NCBI GenBank assembly: GCA_017451485.1
Contig: JAFTOG010000051.1
Location: forward strand, 1-61,978
Reading direction: 5' to 3'
DNA: 61,978 bases
Source: Clostridia bacterium
GTDB taxonomy: Bacteria > Bacillota > Clostridia > Oscillospirales > CAG-272
Shown piece after piece: positions 25,648 to 36,072 of the stretch. Numbering within the stretch: the first letter of the stretch is position 1; each line of letters starts with the position of its first letter. Under the pieces are notes generated by a model that was not told where the DNA came from, made no database searches, and saw only the letters and a list, made by a program, of their open reading frames with translations. The translations under genes and the position numbers were made by a program.

Positions 25648-26658
25648 TTACTTATATTTTTCTAATATCCTTGAAAGAGCAGAAAAATACATTTTATTTA
25701 TGCTATAGTAAACTGTTTTACCTACGTTGCGTGCTTTAATCATATTTGCCTTTAACATAAGGGAAAGATGGTAATAGCTGTTTGTACCTGTCAGCTTAAG
25801 CCTCTGTTCTATATCCTTAATAGTTACCTCTTCATTTTCTAAAATAACATTAAGAATTGCAATTCTATTCTTCTCCGATACTGCATTTCCAAACTCCTCC
25901 AGCTTAACATAAGACAAATCATCCTCTATAAAGTCTGCATAATTCAGCCCGATAATAAAAACATATCCATCATCTCCAAGGCTTGCAGTGATACAGGAAT
26001 TTTTCGCAAGCAAGCAGGGGGAAACCGTTATATTCTCAGCACTTATATCAATATTGCACATATTTGCCAATGTATTAAAATCAAGCCTGTCAACAAACGA
26101 AAGAAGCTCGTCCTTATTACCTTCCCATTTTTCACTAATTGATGTCTGAACTGCCTTTATCTCATTTATAAAAAGAGTAATAATTGACTTTGAATTTATA
26201 AAGAAGGAATAAAGAGCAGTTTTAAGAGAATCATCAAAATTGGAATTCTTTATAAGCCCATCAGCAAGCTCAATAAATGTGCCATCCTTTTCATTACAAA
26301 CAGCATCGGGAAAATAGTGATTCAATACACGGCTTTTCATACCCTCTGTATCGGTAAGTTTGCTGTAAAGGACCTCGAATACGTTGTCTTTTTTTGCATC
26401 TGTATCATTGATGCACTCTGATCTTAGGTTTGAAAACAAGCAACGGTTGTTTTTATCCTTTATATAGAAAAATGGGAGTAACAATGGGGAAATATTAGAA
26501 TATTCCTCGTATAGCTTATTATATAATTCCGTATCCTCGTCTGCTTTAGCAGGATTTATAAACTCCTTAAAAAAGAATTTTTTATTAAATCTAAGAATAA
26601 AAATTAAATTAATATCGTATAAAACGCCGTAGCTCTTTTCTATTTTTATATTATTCAT
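25648..26658 (-). CDS. Transcriptional regulator with C-terminal ArsR-like winged helix
   Basis: A 336-residue protein. The last about 75 residues form an ArsR-type winged helix (SEKNRIAILNVIL, then TGTNSYYHLSLML and GKTVYYSI as wing). The first 260 residues are helical and unrecognised and could sense a ligand. The start is ATG 26656-26658: the frame is open further upstream, but that part contains the gene's own perfect promoter. It probably controls itself or the phosphatase/kinase operon downstream, which has a dyad at its start site. Confidence 0.8.
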   Translation of the reverse strand: MNNIKIEKSYGVLYDINLIFILRFNKKFFFKEFINPAKADEDTELYNKLYEEYSNISPLLLPFFYIKDKNNRCLFSNLRSECINDTDAKKDNVFEVLYSKLTDTEGMKSRVLNHYFPDAVCNEKDGTFIELADGLIKNSNFDDSLKTALYSFFINSKSIITLFINEIKAVQTSISEKWEGNKDELLSFVDRLDFNTLANMCNIDISAENITVSPCLLAKNSCITASLGDDGYVFIIGLNYADFIEDDLSYVKLEEFGNAVSEKNRIAILNVILENEEVTIKDIEQRLKLTGTNSYYHLSLMLKANMIKARNVGKTVYYSINKMYFSALSRILEKYK

Positions 26659-26689
26659 TTTATCATCCGTTTCATTTTTCTTTATAATT

Positions 26690-26718
26690 ATTATACCTCT
26701 TTGCAATTTATTTGTCAA
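26690..26718 (-). promoter_or_regulatory. Sigma-A promoter of the ArsR-like regulator
   Basis: Minus-strand TTGACA (26713-26718), 17-base spacer, TATAAT (26690-26695): perfect consensus. It fixes the translational start downstream at 26658. Confidence 0.85.
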
Positions 26719-26765
26719 TGATTTAGTAGCTACTGAAAACATCTTTTGTAAAAGTATATAAAATA

Positions 26766-26789
26766 AGCCCGGAGGCGAGCCTCCGGGCT
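26766..26789 (-). terminator. Terminator of the ribosomal protein operon
   Basis: AGCCCGGAGG and CCTCCGGGCT form a 10-bp GC-rich stem with a CGAG loop, followed on the minus strand by TTATTTTAT. It lies 40 bases beyond the rplQ stop. Confidence 0.9.
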
Positions 26790-26828
26790 GTATTTTATAT
26801 ATTATGTTGTCTTACTTGCCTGACTTAA

Positions 26829-27173
26829 TTAGTCAACGAGCTTAATAAGAGCCATCTCTGCTGCGTCACCACGACGGGGACCGAGCTTATAGATCTGTGT
26901 GTATCCACCTACACGATCAGCGTACTTGGGAGCAAACTCATTAAAGAGCTTCTTTACTACATCCTTATCTGTGATGTATGCGAGTGCCTCACGACGGGAT
27001 GCAAGTGTATCTGCCTTACCAAGTGTAATCATCTTGTCTGCTACACAACGGAGTTCCTTTGCTCTTGCGAGAGTAGTTTCGATGCTTCCGTTCTTAAGAA
27101 GCAATGTAACCATACCACGAAGCATAGCGATTCTGTGGTCGGTCTTTCTGCCGAGTTTTCTTGTTCCGGGCAT
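26829..27173 (-). CDS. rplQ: Ribosomal protein L17
   Basis: Large-subunit protein of 114 residues with the typical start [13 protein letters not shown]. It is the last gene of the S10-spc-alpha operon, 47 bases after rpoA, and is followed by a strong terminator. Confidence 0.97.
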   Translation of the reverse strand: MPGTRKLGRKTDHRIAMLRGMVTLLLKNGSIETTLARAKELRCVADKMITLGKADTLASRREALAYITDKDVVKKLFNEFAPKYADRVGGYTQIYKLGPRRGDAAEMALIKLVD

Positions 27174-27220
27174 TGTAATTTCCTCCTTTGCGATTCTATA
27201 TAAAGAACCCAGGGACTAAA

Positions 27221-28189
27221 TTAGTCCTCTTCCTTTCTGAGTTCAAGACCAAGCGTTTGAAGCTTAAATATTACTTCCTCGAGGGATTTCTTTCCGAGGT
27301 TTTTAACCTTTATCATATCCTCTTCTGTACGGTTGATAAGGTCTTCTACAGTGTCAATTCCCGCACGCTTCAAGCAGTTAGAGCTACGAACTGACAAGTC
27401 AAGTTCCTCAACGGTCATCTCAAGTACCTTTTCCTTGATGGTCTCTTCGCGTTCGATCATTGTCTCAGTGTTTCTTGCCTCATCAGAGAGGTCTACAAAC
27501 AAAGTGAAATGATCGTTGAGTACCTTGGCAGAAAGCGAAATTGCCTCAGTTGCTGTTAATGTTCCGTTTGTCTCTACATCGATAGTAAGCTTATCATAGT
27601 CGGAGATGCTACCAACACGGGTGCTCTCAACATTGTAGCTTACACTGTAAACAGGTGTATATATAGAGTCTGTAAAGATTGTTCCTACAGGAATGGGAAT
27701 CTGACTCTTTATATGGTCTGTCTTATTCTTCTCCTGAGATACATATCCTCTGCCTCTCTCGAACACAAGCTCCATATAGAAGCGAGAGCCCTCAGAAACA
27801 GTAGCAATGTGATGGTCGGGGTTGAATATCTCGAGATCGACATCATGTTTAATGTCACCGGCAGTTACAACACAGGGACCAACTACATCAATGATACCTG
27901 TCTTTGTTGTGTCACCGTAGATTTTGGAAATAATACCCTTAACATTGAGTACTATCTCTGTTACATCCTCAGTAATTCCATCAACGACTGCCATCTCATG
28001 AAGAGCACCGTCAATCTTGATGCTGGATACTGCATATCCGGGAAGAGAGCTGAGAAGCACTCTTCTCAAGGAGTTACCGAGAGTTGTACCAAAGCCTCTT
28101 TCAAGAGGTTCTACTACAAATCTACCCTTACTGCCGTTATCGCTTTCACCTAAAACAGTAATATTAGGCTTTTCTATTTCTATCATCAT
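27221..28189 (-). CDS. rpoA: RNA polymerase alpha subunit
   Basis: Alpha subunit of 322 residues: N-terminal assembly domain ([16 protein letters not shown] near residue 30) and a C-terminal domain with helix-hairpin-helix ([19 protein letters not shown]) that contacts upstream DNA and activators. ATG 28187-28189 is preferred because AGGAGGG (28198-28204) lies 8 bases upstream; the frame is open to 28213, but no site supports that. A 160-base gap with a hairpin separates it from rpsD. Confidence 0.97.
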   Translation of the reverse strand: MMIEIEKPNITVLGESDNGSKGRFVVEPLERGFGTTLGNSLRRVLLSSLPGYAVSSIKIDGALHEMAVVDGITEDVTEIVLNVKGIISKIYGDTTKTGIIDVVGPCVVTAGDIKHDVDLEIFNPDHHIATVSEGSRFYMELVFERGRGYVSQEKNKTDHIKSQIPIPVGTIFTDSIYTPVYSVSYNVESTRVGSISDYDKLTIDVETNGTLTATEAISLSAKVLNDHFTLFVDLSDEARNTETMIEREETIKEKVLEMTVEELDLSVRSSNCLKRAGIDTVEDLINRTEEDMIKVKNLGKKSLEEVIFKLQTLGLELRKEED

Positions 28190-28294
28190 TTTAATAACCC
28201 TCCTAAATTTCAATTTTATGCAATGATTGATTAATTCTTTTCCACAATGGAAGGATTTATGATTTACATAATATTGATACCACTATACTCTTGC

Positions 28295-28331
28295 GAGCCC
28301 ATATGCGCTCCAACCGCAAAAGCGGTGGAGT
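28295..28331 (-). other. Hairpin between rpsD and rpoA
   Basis: On the minus strand CTCCACCGC and GCGGTTGGAG form a stem with a short TTTT loop (one bulge). No T tract follows, so it is more likely a processing or regulatory structure than a terminator. Confidence 0.45.
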
Positions 28332-28349
28332 ACAGTGGACAAAGAGCTA

Positions 28350-28967
28350 TTACTTAGAATAAAGCTCGATAATGAGCTGCTCGTTGAACTCGAAGTCGAT
28401 GTCGTCACGCTCGGGCATAGCTACAACCTTAGCGCTACCGTTCTTATCGATATCAAGCCACTTGGGTGCTATTCTATCACCCATATTCTCAATGAGTTCC
28501 TTGATCTTAACAGAATCTGTTTCCTTAGCTGCGATTACATCGCCGGGCTTTACAAGGATAGAGGGGATGTTTGCATTCTTGCCATTTACGGTGAAGTGGC
28601 CGTGGAGCACGAGCTGACGAGCCTCCTTGTGGCTGCTTGCAAGTCCCATTCTGTAAACTACATTGTCAAGGCGTCTCTCAAGAAGACGGAGCAAGTTTTC
28701 ACCTGCGATACCTTCCTGGTTATCTGCGATGTCATAGTAGTTCTTAAACTGCTTTTCAAGAACGCCATAATATCTTTTTGCCTTCTGTTTTTCTCTCAAC
28801 TGCATACCGTATTCAGTAAGCTTCTTCTTTGCTGCACCGTGCTGACCGGGAGCAGATGTTCTTCTGTTGAACGCACACTTGTCGGAAAGGCAGCGTTCAC
28901 CCTTAAGATAAAGCTTTGTTCCTTCTCTACGGCAAAGCTTGCATGAAGGTCCTGTATATCTTGCCAT
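28350..28967 (-). CDS. rpsD: Ribosomal protein S4 (zinc-type)
   Basis: Small-subunit assembly protein of 205 residues with an S4 RNA-binding domain in the middle. The N terminus has four Cys (C9, C12, C26, C31), the zinc-containing C+ form. In many bacteria S4 also represses its own operon. It lies 21 bases after rpsK. Confidence 0.97.
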   Translation of the reverse strand: MARYTGPSCKLCRREGTKLYLKGERCLSDKCAFNRRTSAPGQHGAAKKKLTEYGMQLREKQKAKRYYGVLEKQFKNYYDIADNQEGIAGENLLRLLERRLDNVVYRMGLASSHKEARQLVLHGHFTVNGKNANIPSILVKPGDVIAAKETDSVKIKELIENMGDRIAPKWLDIDKNGSAKVVAMPERDDIDFEFNEQLIIELYSK

Positions 28968-28988
28968 TATGATATCCTCCTATTAGAA

Positions 28989-29381
28989 TTAAACGCGTCT
29001 GCGTTTGGGGGGTCTGCAACCGTTGTGAGGGATAGGTGTTACATCCTTAATCATTGTAACAGCAAGACCAGCTGTGGAGAGTGCGCGAATAGCGGATTCT
29101 CTTCCCTGGCCGGGGCCCTTAACATAAACCTCAACGGTCTTCATACCGTGTTCCATAGCTGCCTTTGCAGCTGCTTCTGCTGCCATCTGTGCAGCGAAGG
29201 GAGTGGATTTTCTTGAACCCTTGAAACCGAGTTCGCCTGCTGATGCCCATGATACAGCATTGCCGGCAACGTCAGTAATTGTTACTATTGTATTGTTAAA
29301 AGTAGAGCAGATGTGCGCTGCACCTTTTTCGATGTTCTTGCGCTCACGGCGTTTTCTAACAACTCTCTTATCGTTTGCCAT
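28989..29381 (-). CDS. rpsK: Ribosomal protein S11
   Basis: Small-subunit platform protein of 130 residues, with [12 protein letters not shown] near the start and the conserved basic end [10 protein letters not shown]. It lies 13 bases after rpsM. Confidence 0.97.
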   Translation of the reverse strand: MANDKRVVRKRRERKNIEKGAAHICSTFNNTIVTITDVAGNAVSWASAGELGFKGSRKSTPFAAQMAAEAAAKAAMEHGMKTVEVYVKGPGQGRESAIRALSTAGLAVTMIKDVTPIPHNGCRPPKRRRV

Positions 29382-29394
29382 TTAGCTACACTCC

Positions 29395-29763
29395 TTATTT
29401 TTTCTTGTTTGCTATCGTCTTAGCGGGACCTTTTCTGGTTCTTGCGTTGGTCTTTGTTCTCTGACCTCTTACGGGAAGACCCTTTCTGTGTCTGATACCG
29501 CGATAGCAGTTGATTTCTACTAATCTCTTGATATTAAGAGCTACTTCTCTTCTGAGTTCACCCTCAACATGGTAATTTGTTTCGATTTCATCACGAAGCT
29601 TCGCAATTTCGTCGTCTGTCAAATCCTTTGCGCGTGTGTCGGGATTGATTCCTGTCTTTGCAAGAATGTCCTGTGCGCTTTTTCTTCCGATACCGTAAAT
29701 ATATGTCAATGCAATCTCAACACGCTTTGCGTTCGGAATATCAACACCAGCTATACGAGCCAT
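29395..29763 (-). CDS. rpsM: Ribosomal protein S13
   Basis: Small-subunit head protein of 122 residues, with the start [10 protein letters not shown] and the Lys/Arg-rich tail that reaches the decoding site. The gap before it holds rpmJ. Confidence 0.97.
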   Translation of the reverse strand: MARIAGVDIPNAKRVEIALTYIYGIGRKSAQDILAKTGINPDTRAKDLTDDEIAKLRDEIETNYHVEGELRREVALNIKRLVEINCYRGIRHRKGLPVRGQRTKTNARTRKGPAKTIANKKK

Positions 29764-29803
29764 TAGTTTTTCACCTCATTCAATATTATTGGTTTGGTTT
29801 GAA

Positions 29804-29917
29804 TTAGCCCTGTCTCTGTTTGTGCTTGGGGTTTTCGCAGATAACCATTACGTTACCCTTTCTCTTGATAACCTTGCACTTGTCACAGATTTTCTTTACG
29901 GAAGGCTTTACTTTCAT
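29804..29917 (-). CDS. rpmJ: Ribosomal protein L36
   Basis: A 37-residue large-subunit protein (start [14 protein letters not shown]). C11, C14, C27 and H32 form the zinc site of the C+ form. It sits between infA and rpsM as in most Firmicutes. Confidence 0.96.
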   Translation of the reverse strand: MKVKPSVKKICDKCKVIKRKGNVMVICENPKHKQRQG

Positions 29918-29933
29918 TAGAAAACCACCTTTC

Positions 29934-30152
29934 TTATTTTGCACGCCATGTGATGCGGCCCTTAGAAAGATCATATACTGATACTTCGACGGTCACCTTA
30001 TCACCGGGCAATATTCTTATATAATTCATTCTTAATTTGCCTGAGATCTTAGCTGTTACTATATGACCGTTAGGCAATTTTACCTTGAAGACTGTACCGG
30101 GGAGTGCCTCAGTAACAACGCCCTCAAATTCTACTACATCATCTTTAGCCAT
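29934..30152 (-). CDS. infA: Translation initiation factor IF-1
   Basis: A 72-residue OB-fold protein that blocks the A site during initiation; the segments VEFEGVV and [13 protein letters not shown] are typical. It lies 16 bases before rpmJ. The 113 bases separating it from map hold no further gene, although other clostridia often have a KOW-domain gene there. Confidence 0.97.
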   Translation of the reverse strand: MAKDDVVEFEGVVTEALPGTVFKVKLPNGHIVTAKISGKLRMNYIRILPGDKVTVEVSVYDLSKGRITWRAK

Positions 30153-30265
30153 AATGTCTCCTTATTCATAGGTTCTTTAGCTTGATTCAACCGTACCGTA
30201 AGTAACGGATAGTACGGTTCTTACCCTCTTGGTTTCAGCCGCTGCAAGAGAGCTTTATTTTTCGT

Positions 30266-31024
30266 TTAGTCAACCTTAGTAAGTATAATCACGCCGTTGT
30301 CGGTCACTGCTATGCTGTTTTCGTAATGGGCTGAGAGCTTACCGTCTTGGGTAACCACTCCCCATCCGTCGCCAAGCATTCTGACCTTTTCAGTGCCTTG
30401 GTTTACCATAGGCTCAATGGCAAGAGTCATACCGGGGTAGATACGAACTCCTCGACCCGCCGTTCCGAAATTGGGAACATTTGGGTCCTCATGAAGATTG
30501 GCACCAACTCCGTGCCCAACGAACTCACGGACTACTGAATAGCCCCTTGCCTCAACATAGGACTGTACCGCATGACCGATATCGCCTATTCTCGGGTGTT
30601 CCGTTTCTTCAATCGCCTTAACAGCTTCAAAGAAGCTTTGCTTTGTAGCCTCAATGAGGTTCTTTGCTTCTTCTGAGATTTCTCCAACGGGGAATGTTCT
30701 TGCACTGTCGCCTGTAAAGCCGTGCCACATGGCTCCAACATCAATCTTGACTATGTCGCCGTTCTTAAGCACTCTTTTATGTGAGGGAATACCGTGTATA
30801 ACCTCATCATTTATGCTTATACAAGCACTCCCCGGGAATCCACCATACCCAAGAAATGTAGGCTTAGCCTTGCATTTCCTGATGTATTGGTTTATTTTCT
30901 CGTCGATTTCCTTGGTTGTTACGCCTTCACGAATCATCTCCTCTGCAACGAGTAATGCCTCAGCAGTTATTCTGCCCGCTGTTTTCATTATCTCAATTTG
31001 CTCGGATGTTTTTAACTGAATCAT
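30266..31024 (-). CDS. map: Methionine aminopeptidase, type I
   Basis: Removes the N-terminal Met after deformylation. The 252-residue pita-bread fold shows all five metal ligands in order: the Asp pair in IDVGAMWHGFTGDSA, His in GHGVGANLHEDP, Glu in IEPMV and Glu in HYENSIA. It begins 3 bases after adk. Confidence 0.97.
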   Translation of the reverse strand: MIQLKTSEQIEIMKTAGRITAEALLVAEEMIREGVTTKEIDEKINQYIRKCKAKPTFLGYGGFPGSACISINDEVIHGIPSHKRVLKNGDIVKIDVGAMWHGFTGDSARTFPVGEISEEAKNLIEATKQSFFEAVKAIEETEHPRIGDIGHAVQSYVEARGYSVVREFVGHGVGANLHEDPNVPNFGTAGRGVRIYPGMTLAIEPMVNQGTEKVRMLGDGWGVVTQDGKLSAHYENSIAVTDNGVIILTKVD

Positions 31025-31027
31025 AGC

Positions 31028-31681
31028 TTAAGCGAAGGTTTCCTCAATTGCTGCGAGAGTAAGCTTGGTAGTATCTGCTACCTCCTCCTGACCCTCAACA
31101 AGCTTGAGTACGCCCTTTTTACCGTAGAATTCCTTAAGAGGCTCTGTCTGGCTGTGATAAACTGTAAGTCTATCGAGTACAACCTCGGGAGCATCGTCCT
31201 TACGGATTGAGAGCTCCTCTCCGCACTTGTCGCAGAGTGTGCCCTTAGCCGAAGGCTTGTAAACAGTGTGGTAAGATGCGCCGCACTTGAGGCAAACTCG
31301 TCTGCCACTCATGCGTTCAACAATTTTATCATCCGCTACCTCGATGCTTACAACACAGTTGATTTCCACACCCATGCTGTCAAGTGCCTCAGCCTGCGGA
31401 ACTGTCCTGGGGAATCCATCAAGGATGAATCCGTTTTTGCAGTCGTCCTTTGCAAGACGCTCTCCGATGATGCCGATTACAACCTCATCAGGAACAAGAG
31501 CACCCTTTTCTGTATAGGACTTAGCTGCAAGACCCATTTCAGTATTGTTTTTAATAGCTTCTCTGATCATATTGCCTGTAGAGATAGTAGGAATACCGTA
31601 CTTCTCGGCAACAATGTCAGACTGTGTTCCCTTGCCTGCACCGGGTGCACCAAGGAAAATGAGTTTAAGATTTTTCATCAT
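31028..31681 (-). CDS. adk: Adenylate kinase (zinc lid)
   Basis: Balances ATP, ADP and AMP. The 217-residue protein has the P-loop GAPGAGKGT and a LID with four Cys (CLKCG...CDKCG), the zinc-binding form usual in Gram-positive bacteria. Two ATG codons in a row mark the start; AGGAG is just upstream. It follows secY by 14 bases. Confidence 0.97.
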   Translation of the reverse strand: MMKNLKLIFLGAPGAGKGTQSDIVAEKYGIPTISTGNMIREAIKNNTEMGLAAKSYTEKGALVPDEVVIGIIGERLAKDDCKNGFILDGFPRTVPQAEALDSMGVEINCVVSIEVADDKIVERMSGRRVCLKCGASYHTVYKPSAKGTLCDKCGEELSIRKDDAPEVVLDRLTVYHSQTEPLKEFYGKKGVLKLVEGQEEVADTTKLTLAAIEETFA

Positions 31682-31695
31682 TTAGCTCCTTTTAA

Positions 31696-33066
31696 TTAAT
31701 CAAGAAAGCCTTTGTAATGACGCATAGTCATCTGTGCCTCGATTTCTCTTGCTGTTTCAAGAATTACACCTACGACGATGATAATTGAGCTTCCACCGAA
31801 GGCAAATGTCTGGATGGAGTATTTACCTGCAATGTCAAAGATGTTGATGATAAGCTGAGCTACGATGGGCAATACAGCTACTACGGCAAGGTAGAGGGCA
31901 CCTATAAAGGTAATTCTCTTAACAACCTTGGAAATAAAATCAGCTGTGGGCTTGCCGGGACGAACGCCGGGGATAGAGCCGCCGTTCTTCTGCATATTGG
32001 ATGCAACCTCAACGGGATTGAAGGAGATTGCAGAATAGAAATATGCAAATCCAATAATAAGAAGCAATGAAAGTACAGCATATACCCAGTGGTTAATGGT
32101 AAACATGTTAAAGAACTTATACCAACCGGAATCCTTTGCAGGAGTTACAAACATAGCGATTGTAGAGGGTATAGAAACGATAGCGTTAGCAAAGATAATG
32201 GGCATAACACCTGTCATATTAAGCTTAATAGGAAGGTTTGTGTTCTGACCACCGTACATCTTTCTGCCAACTACCTTCTTAGCATACTGTACAGGGATTC
32301 TGCGTTCACTGTCTGAAACATAGATAATGAGCCAGATAAGTGCACTCATACCGATAATTACGCAAAGTGTGAAGATAAGTCCACCCCATGAGAAGTAATG
32401 CTCAGGCTTTGTAAGCAAGGGATTACCAACATTAGGAGATATCTTAGCTGCAAGCTCCCACAATGCGGAAGGAACGGATGAAACGATATTTGCGAAAAGG
32501 ATAAGGGAGATACCGTTACCGATACCGTGCTCATTAATCTTTTCGCCGAGCCACATAACGAGGGATGAACCCGCGCAGAAGCATGCTACGATTACAACGG
32601 CACAGAAGAATTTGGGAATATGATATGTTGCCAAATCCGCATCAGAGATAAGTGCATTTGCCTGATCAAGGATCATGTAGTAACCGATAGCTGTTACAAT
32701 AGAAATACCTACTGTGATATAACGGGTAATTGTCTGCATTCTCTTCTTACCCTCATCGCCAACACCTGCAATCTTGGGGAATGCAACAGCAAGAAGCTGT
32801 ACTACGATGGACGCAGTAATGTAGGGTGATACGCCAAGTGCAAACAATGTCGCCTGGCTGAAGGCATTACCTGACAGGAAGCTGAAGAATGAGAAAAGTG
32901 AACCCTCAGCCTTACCTGTTGTCATATACTGAGACATTAACTCCGCACTTGTAAAAGGAACGGGTAATGTTGAGCCTATGCGATAAAGAAGAAGAACGAG
33001 TGCTGTGATTAAAAGCTTTTTACGAAGTTCCGGAATCTTGAATGCATTAGCATAGGTACGAAACAT
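31696..33066 (-). CDS. secY: Preprotein translocase subunit SecY
   Basis: The protein-conducting channel, 456 residues with ten predicted membrane helices. Conserved features include the plug region after helix 1, NGISLILFANI and the cytoplasmic loop PGVRPGKPT. It begins 2 bases after rplO, as in the spc operon of most bacteria. Confidence 0.97.
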   Translation of the reverse strand: MFRTYANAFKIPELRKKLLITALVLLLYRIGSTLPVPFTSAELMSQYMTTGKAEGSLFSFFSFLSGNAFSQATLFALGVSPYITASIVVQLLAVAFPKIAGVGDEGKKRMQTITRYITVGISIVTAIGYYMILDQANALISDADLATYHIPKFFCAVVIVACFCAGSSLVMWLGEKINEHGIGNGISLILFANIVSSVPSALWELAAKISPNVGNPLLTKPEHYFSWGGLIFTLCVIIGMSALIWLIIYVSDSERRIPVQYAKKVVGRKMYGGQNTNLPIKLNMTGVMPIIFANAIVSIPSTIAMFVTPAKDSGWYKFFNMFTINHWVYAVLSLLLIIGFAYFYSAISFNPVEVASNMQKNGGSIPGVRPGKPTADFISKVVKRITFIGALYLAVVAVLPIVAQLIINIFDIAGKYSIQTFAFGGSSIIIVVGVILETAREIEAQMTMRHYKGFLD

Positions 33067-33068
33067 AA

Positions 33069-33509
33069 TTATTTCACCTCTGCTTTTCCGCCGGCTGCTT
33101 CAATCTTGTCCTTAGCGGAAGCAGTGAAGAGCTTAGCCTCTACTGTGAGCTTCTTTGTAAGCTCGCCGTTACCAAGCACTTTGAGTCCGTCCAATTCTTT
33201 TCTTACGATTCCGCAAGCTACAAGAGCTTCAAGAGTTACTGTTGTGCCGTCTTCAAATACATTAAGTGCACTTACATTAACTGTTGCATACTCTTTTGCA
33301 AATTTATTATTGAAACCTCTTTTAGGAAGTTTTCTGTAAAGAGGGAGCTGACCGCCTTCAAATCCGGGTCTTACTCCACCGCCAGAACGGGCGTTCTGAC
33401 CCTTATGGCCCTTACCGGCAGTCTTACCGTTACCGGAGCCAGCGCCTCTACCCTTGCGGAATACATCCTTAGTGGAGCCCGCTGCGGGTGAAAGTTCATG
33501 AAGCTTCAT
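33069..33509 (-). CDS. rplO: Ribosomal protein L15
   Basis: Large-subunit protein of 146 residues with the Gly/Lys-rich N-terminal extension ([19 protein letters not shown]) that threads into 23S rRNA. Confidence 0.97.
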   Translation of the reverse strand: MKLHELSPAAGSTKDVFRKGRGAGSGNGKTAGKGHKGQNARSGGGVRPGFEGGQLPLYRKLPKRGFNNKFAKEYATVNVSALNVFEDGTTVTLEALVACGIVRKELDGLKVLGNGELTKKLTVEAKLFTASAKDKIEAAGGKAEVK

Positions 33510-33587
33510 TATTTAATCCTCCTTGTTGAAATTGATTAGTTTAGAATTGATTTTTCAACCAATTTCTGCCTTTTGGCAGCCATTTGG

Positions 33588-33767
33588 TTACGCCTGCTCT
33601 ACTGTTACGAGGTGGCTGATAACCTTTATTTTGCCTGCCAAAACCTGATCGTTAGCACATACGATGCTATCACCGATCTTGGTAAGGCCAAGAGATTTTG
33701 CAGTTGCCTTCTGATTGGGCTTAGCGGCGATAAGACTCTTTGTTAATGTTACTTTAACCTTTTCCAT
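33588..33767 (-). CDS. rpmD: Ribosomal protein L30
   Basis: A 59-residue large-subunit protein. The ATG at 33765-33767 begins MEKVKVTLTKS, the normal L30 N terminus; the frame is open upstream, but that part is rpsE read in another frame. GGAGG precedes the ATG. Confidence 0.95.
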   Translation of the reverse strand: MEKVKVTLTKSLIAAKPNQKATAKSLGLTKIGDSIVCANDQVLAGKIKVISHLVTVEQA

Positions 33768-33780
33768 CTTATTTACCTCC

Positions 33781-34284
33781 TTAACCCAAAACCTTCTCGG
33801 CTTCGATGCCACGGGTCTTTGCAACCTGTTCAACTGTGCGAAGTGCCTTGAGTCCCTCAAATGTAGCCTTAACTACATTTGTCTTGTTGTTGGAACGGAG
33901 GCTCTTTGCTCTGATGTTTTTAATTCCTGCAAGCTCAAGAACAGCACGAACTGTCTGACCTGCGATAATACCTGTACCAAGGGAAGCAGGCTTAAGAAGA
34001 ACTGTGCCTGCACCGTACTGACCAAGTACCTCATGAGGAATTGTTGTATCTTTAATTGCTACTGTGATTAAGTTTTTCTTAGCGTCCTCAATTCCCTTAC
34101 GAATTGCATCGGGAACCTCGGCAGCCTTACCGAGACCGTATCCTACATGTCCGTTACCGTCTCCAACTACCATAAGAGCTGTAAAACGAGCAATACGACC
34201 GCCTTTTACTGTTTTGGATACACGGTTGAGTGCGACCATTTTCTCCTGAAGATCAAGAGTGGAAGCGTCAATTTTTGTTGCCAT
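33781..34284 (-). CDS. rpsE: Ribosomal protein S5
   Basis: Small-subunit protein of 167 residues involved in decoding accuracy, with the double-stranded RNA-binding N-terminal fold ([12 protein letters not shown]) and the GTGIIAG...RAVLELAG segment. 13 bases separate it from rpmD. Confidence 0.97.
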   Translation of the reverse strand: MATKIDASTLDLQEKMVALNRVSKTVKGGRIARFTALMVVGDGNGHVGYGLGKAAEVPDAIRKGIEDAKKNLITVAIKDTTIPHEVLGQYGAGTVLLKPASLGTGIIAGQTVRAVLELAGIKNIRAKSLRSNNKTNVVKATFEGLKALRTVEQVAKTRGIEAEKVLG

Positions 34285-34361
34285 GTTATTTCTCCTCTGT
34301 TTGTTTAATTTAAGTTAGTGAATTAAACAGTGTACAAACCGAAGTCTTACTTAGGCGAGAA

Positions 34362-34721
34362 TTAGAACTTAAGTCCGCCTTCTCTTGCACCCTCTGCAAG
34401 CTCCGATACACGTCCGTGATATACATAACCGCCACGGTCAAATACTACTGTGTCGATTCCTTTTGCCAATGCTCTCTCAGCAACCATAAGGCCAACCTTC
34501 TTTGCAGCCTCCTTGTTGCTTCCGATTCCCTCGAAGCCAGCCTCTACTGAAGAAGCGGAAACGAGTGTAACGCCTGCTACATCATCAATTACCTGGCAGG
34601 AAATGTTCTTGTTGGAACGATAAACGCAAAGACGAGGACGCTCACTTGTTCCGGAAATCTTGCCACGAACTCTTGCGTGTCTCTTAAGACGCTGTGCGTT
34701 GCTATCTTTTCTTGATACCAT
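34362..34721 (-). CDS. rplR: Ribosomal protein L18
   Basis: A 119-residue 5S rRNA-binding protein; [21 protein letters not shown] and the end [17 protein letters not shown] are typical. It lies 18 bases after rplF. Confidence 0.97.
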   Translation of the reverse strand: MVSRKDSNAQRLKRHARVRGKISGTSERPRLCVYRSNKNISCQVIDDVAGVTLVSASSVEAGFEGIGSNKEAAKKVGLMVAERALAKGIDTVVFDRGGYVYHGRVSELAEGAREGGLKF

Positions 34722-34739
34722 CTTTTTCCTCTCCTTTCA

Positions 34740-35282
34740 TTATTTACCGGTCTTACCAGCTTTACGGCGAATTCTCTCGCCCTCGTACTTGATACCCTTG
34801 CCCTTGTAAGGTTCAGGCTTTCTCTTAGAACGGATTACTGCTGCTGTCTGACCAACGAGCTGCTTGTCGATACCCTTGATGATAATTGTGTTAGCATCGG
34901 GAGTCTCAAATGTGATTCCCTCGGGTGCGTCCATAATTACAGGGTGGGAGTAACCGAGTGTAAGGTTAAGAGCCTTGCCCTGGAGAGCAACTCTGTAACC
35001 AACGCCGTTTACCTCAAGCTTCTTGGAGTAGCCTGCTGTTACGCCAACTACCATATTGTAGATAAGTGTTCTTGTGAGACCGTGAAGTGCACGATCCTCC
35101 TTCTCGTCGCTGGGACGAGCTACAGTAACAACATTACCTTCTACTGTTACATTCATTCTTGAATGATAATTCTGTGTCAATGTACCCTTGGGACCCTTAA
35201 CGGTAATTACATAGTTTACTGTATCAACAGCAATCTCTACGCCGGCAGGAACATTGATGGGAGCTCTTCCTATTCTTGACAT
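34740..35282 (-). CDS. rplF: Ribosomal protein L6
   Basis: Large-subunit protein of 180 residues near the factor-binding site, made of two repeated domains. The start [12 protein letters not shown] fixes the ATG at 35280-35282; the frame is open to 35306 but overlaps rpsH there. GGAGG lies upstream. Confidence 0.97.
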   Translation of the reverse strand: MSRIGRAPINVPAGVEIAVDTVNYVITVKGPKGTLTQNYHSRMNVTVEGNVVTVARPSDEKEDRALHGLTRTLIYNMVVGVTAGYSKKLEVNGVGYRVALQGKALNLTLGYSHPVIMDAPEGITFETPDANTIIIKGIDKQLVGQTAAVIRSKRKPEPYKGKGIKYEGERIRRKAGKTGK

Positions 35283-35299
35283 GTTCTTTACCTCCGTTA

Positions 35300-35698
35300 T
35301 TACCAAACAAATGCGAGTACTTCGCCGCCTACATTTTCGCGTCTCGCCTTTTTGTCTGTCATGATGCCCTTAGATGTGGATACGATTGCAATGCCGAGGC
35401 CATTCATAACCTTAGGCATATCCTCGCAGTTAGAGTAGATACGAAGACCGGGCTTGGATACTCTACGGATACCGTGGATAACCTTTGCCTTGCCCTGCTC
35501 ATACTTAAGAGTGATTCTGATAACACCCTGCTTGCCGTCCTCAATTACGGATACGGCCTTGATGTAGCCCTCCTCGAGAAGGATATCTGCAATTGCCTTC
35601 TTCATGTTAGAAGCGGGAACATCTACTGTTTCGTGCTTTGCATTACTAGCGTTTCTGATTCTAGTAAGCATATCTGCGATTACATCTGAAATTTGCAT
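35300..35698 (-). CDS. rpsH: Ribosomal protein S8
   Basis: A 132-residue small-subunit protein, start [16 protein letters not shown] at ATG 35696-35698 after AAGGAGG. In Escherichia coli S8 represses the spc operon. A 174-base gap precedes it, holding two hairpins on the minus strand (AAACACCCC/GGGTGTTT near 35770-35790 and ACCACCG/GGCGGT near 35752-35766) that may serve regulation. Confidence 0.97.
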   Translation of the reverse strand: MQISDVIADMLTRIRNASNAKHETVDVPASNMKKAIADILLEEGYIKAVSVIEDGKQGVIRITLKYEQGKAKVIHGIRRVSKPGLRIYSNCEDMPKVMNGLGIAIVSTSKGIMTDKKARRENVGGEVLAFVW

Positions 35699-35872
35699 TT
35701 TAATTTCCTCCTTAATGCAAGTAACCAAGCTTGCTGCCGCATAATATTACGACCGCCTTTCGGTGGTTAAACACCCGAATGGGGTGTTTCCTTCCGATAG
35801 ATTGGAGTGAATACTTCATATTGTATTCAGTTTTGTTTTATTTTTTGCCCTTTCGGGATATCGGTAATTTAA

Positions 35873-36058
35873 TTACCAGCTTGCCTTTCTTACGCCGGGG
35901 ATCTCACCGTTGTAAGCAAGCTCACGGAAGCAGATACGGCAGATACCGTACTTACGAAGGTAAGCGTGGGGTCTTCCGCAGATCTTGCAGCGATTGTATT
36001 CTCTTGTGGAGAACTTCTGCTTCTTCTGCTGCTTAAGTACCATAGATTTCTTAGCCAT
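35873..36058 (-). CDS. rpsN: Ribosomal protein S14, zinc type
   Basis: The short 61-residue form with four Cys (C24, C27, C40, C43) that bind zinc. It lies 14 bases after rplE. Confidence 0.97.
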   Translation of the reverse strand: MAKKSMVLKQQKKQKFSTREYNRCKICGRPHAYLRKYGICRICFRELAYNGEIPGVRKASW

Positions 36059-36072
36059 TTCTTAGCCTCCCA

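Noticed and set aside
26659..26742. 28-codon N-terminal extension of the ArsR-like regulator
   Set aside because: The extension contains the gene's own TTGACA-17-TATAAT promoter, so the start must be at 26658.
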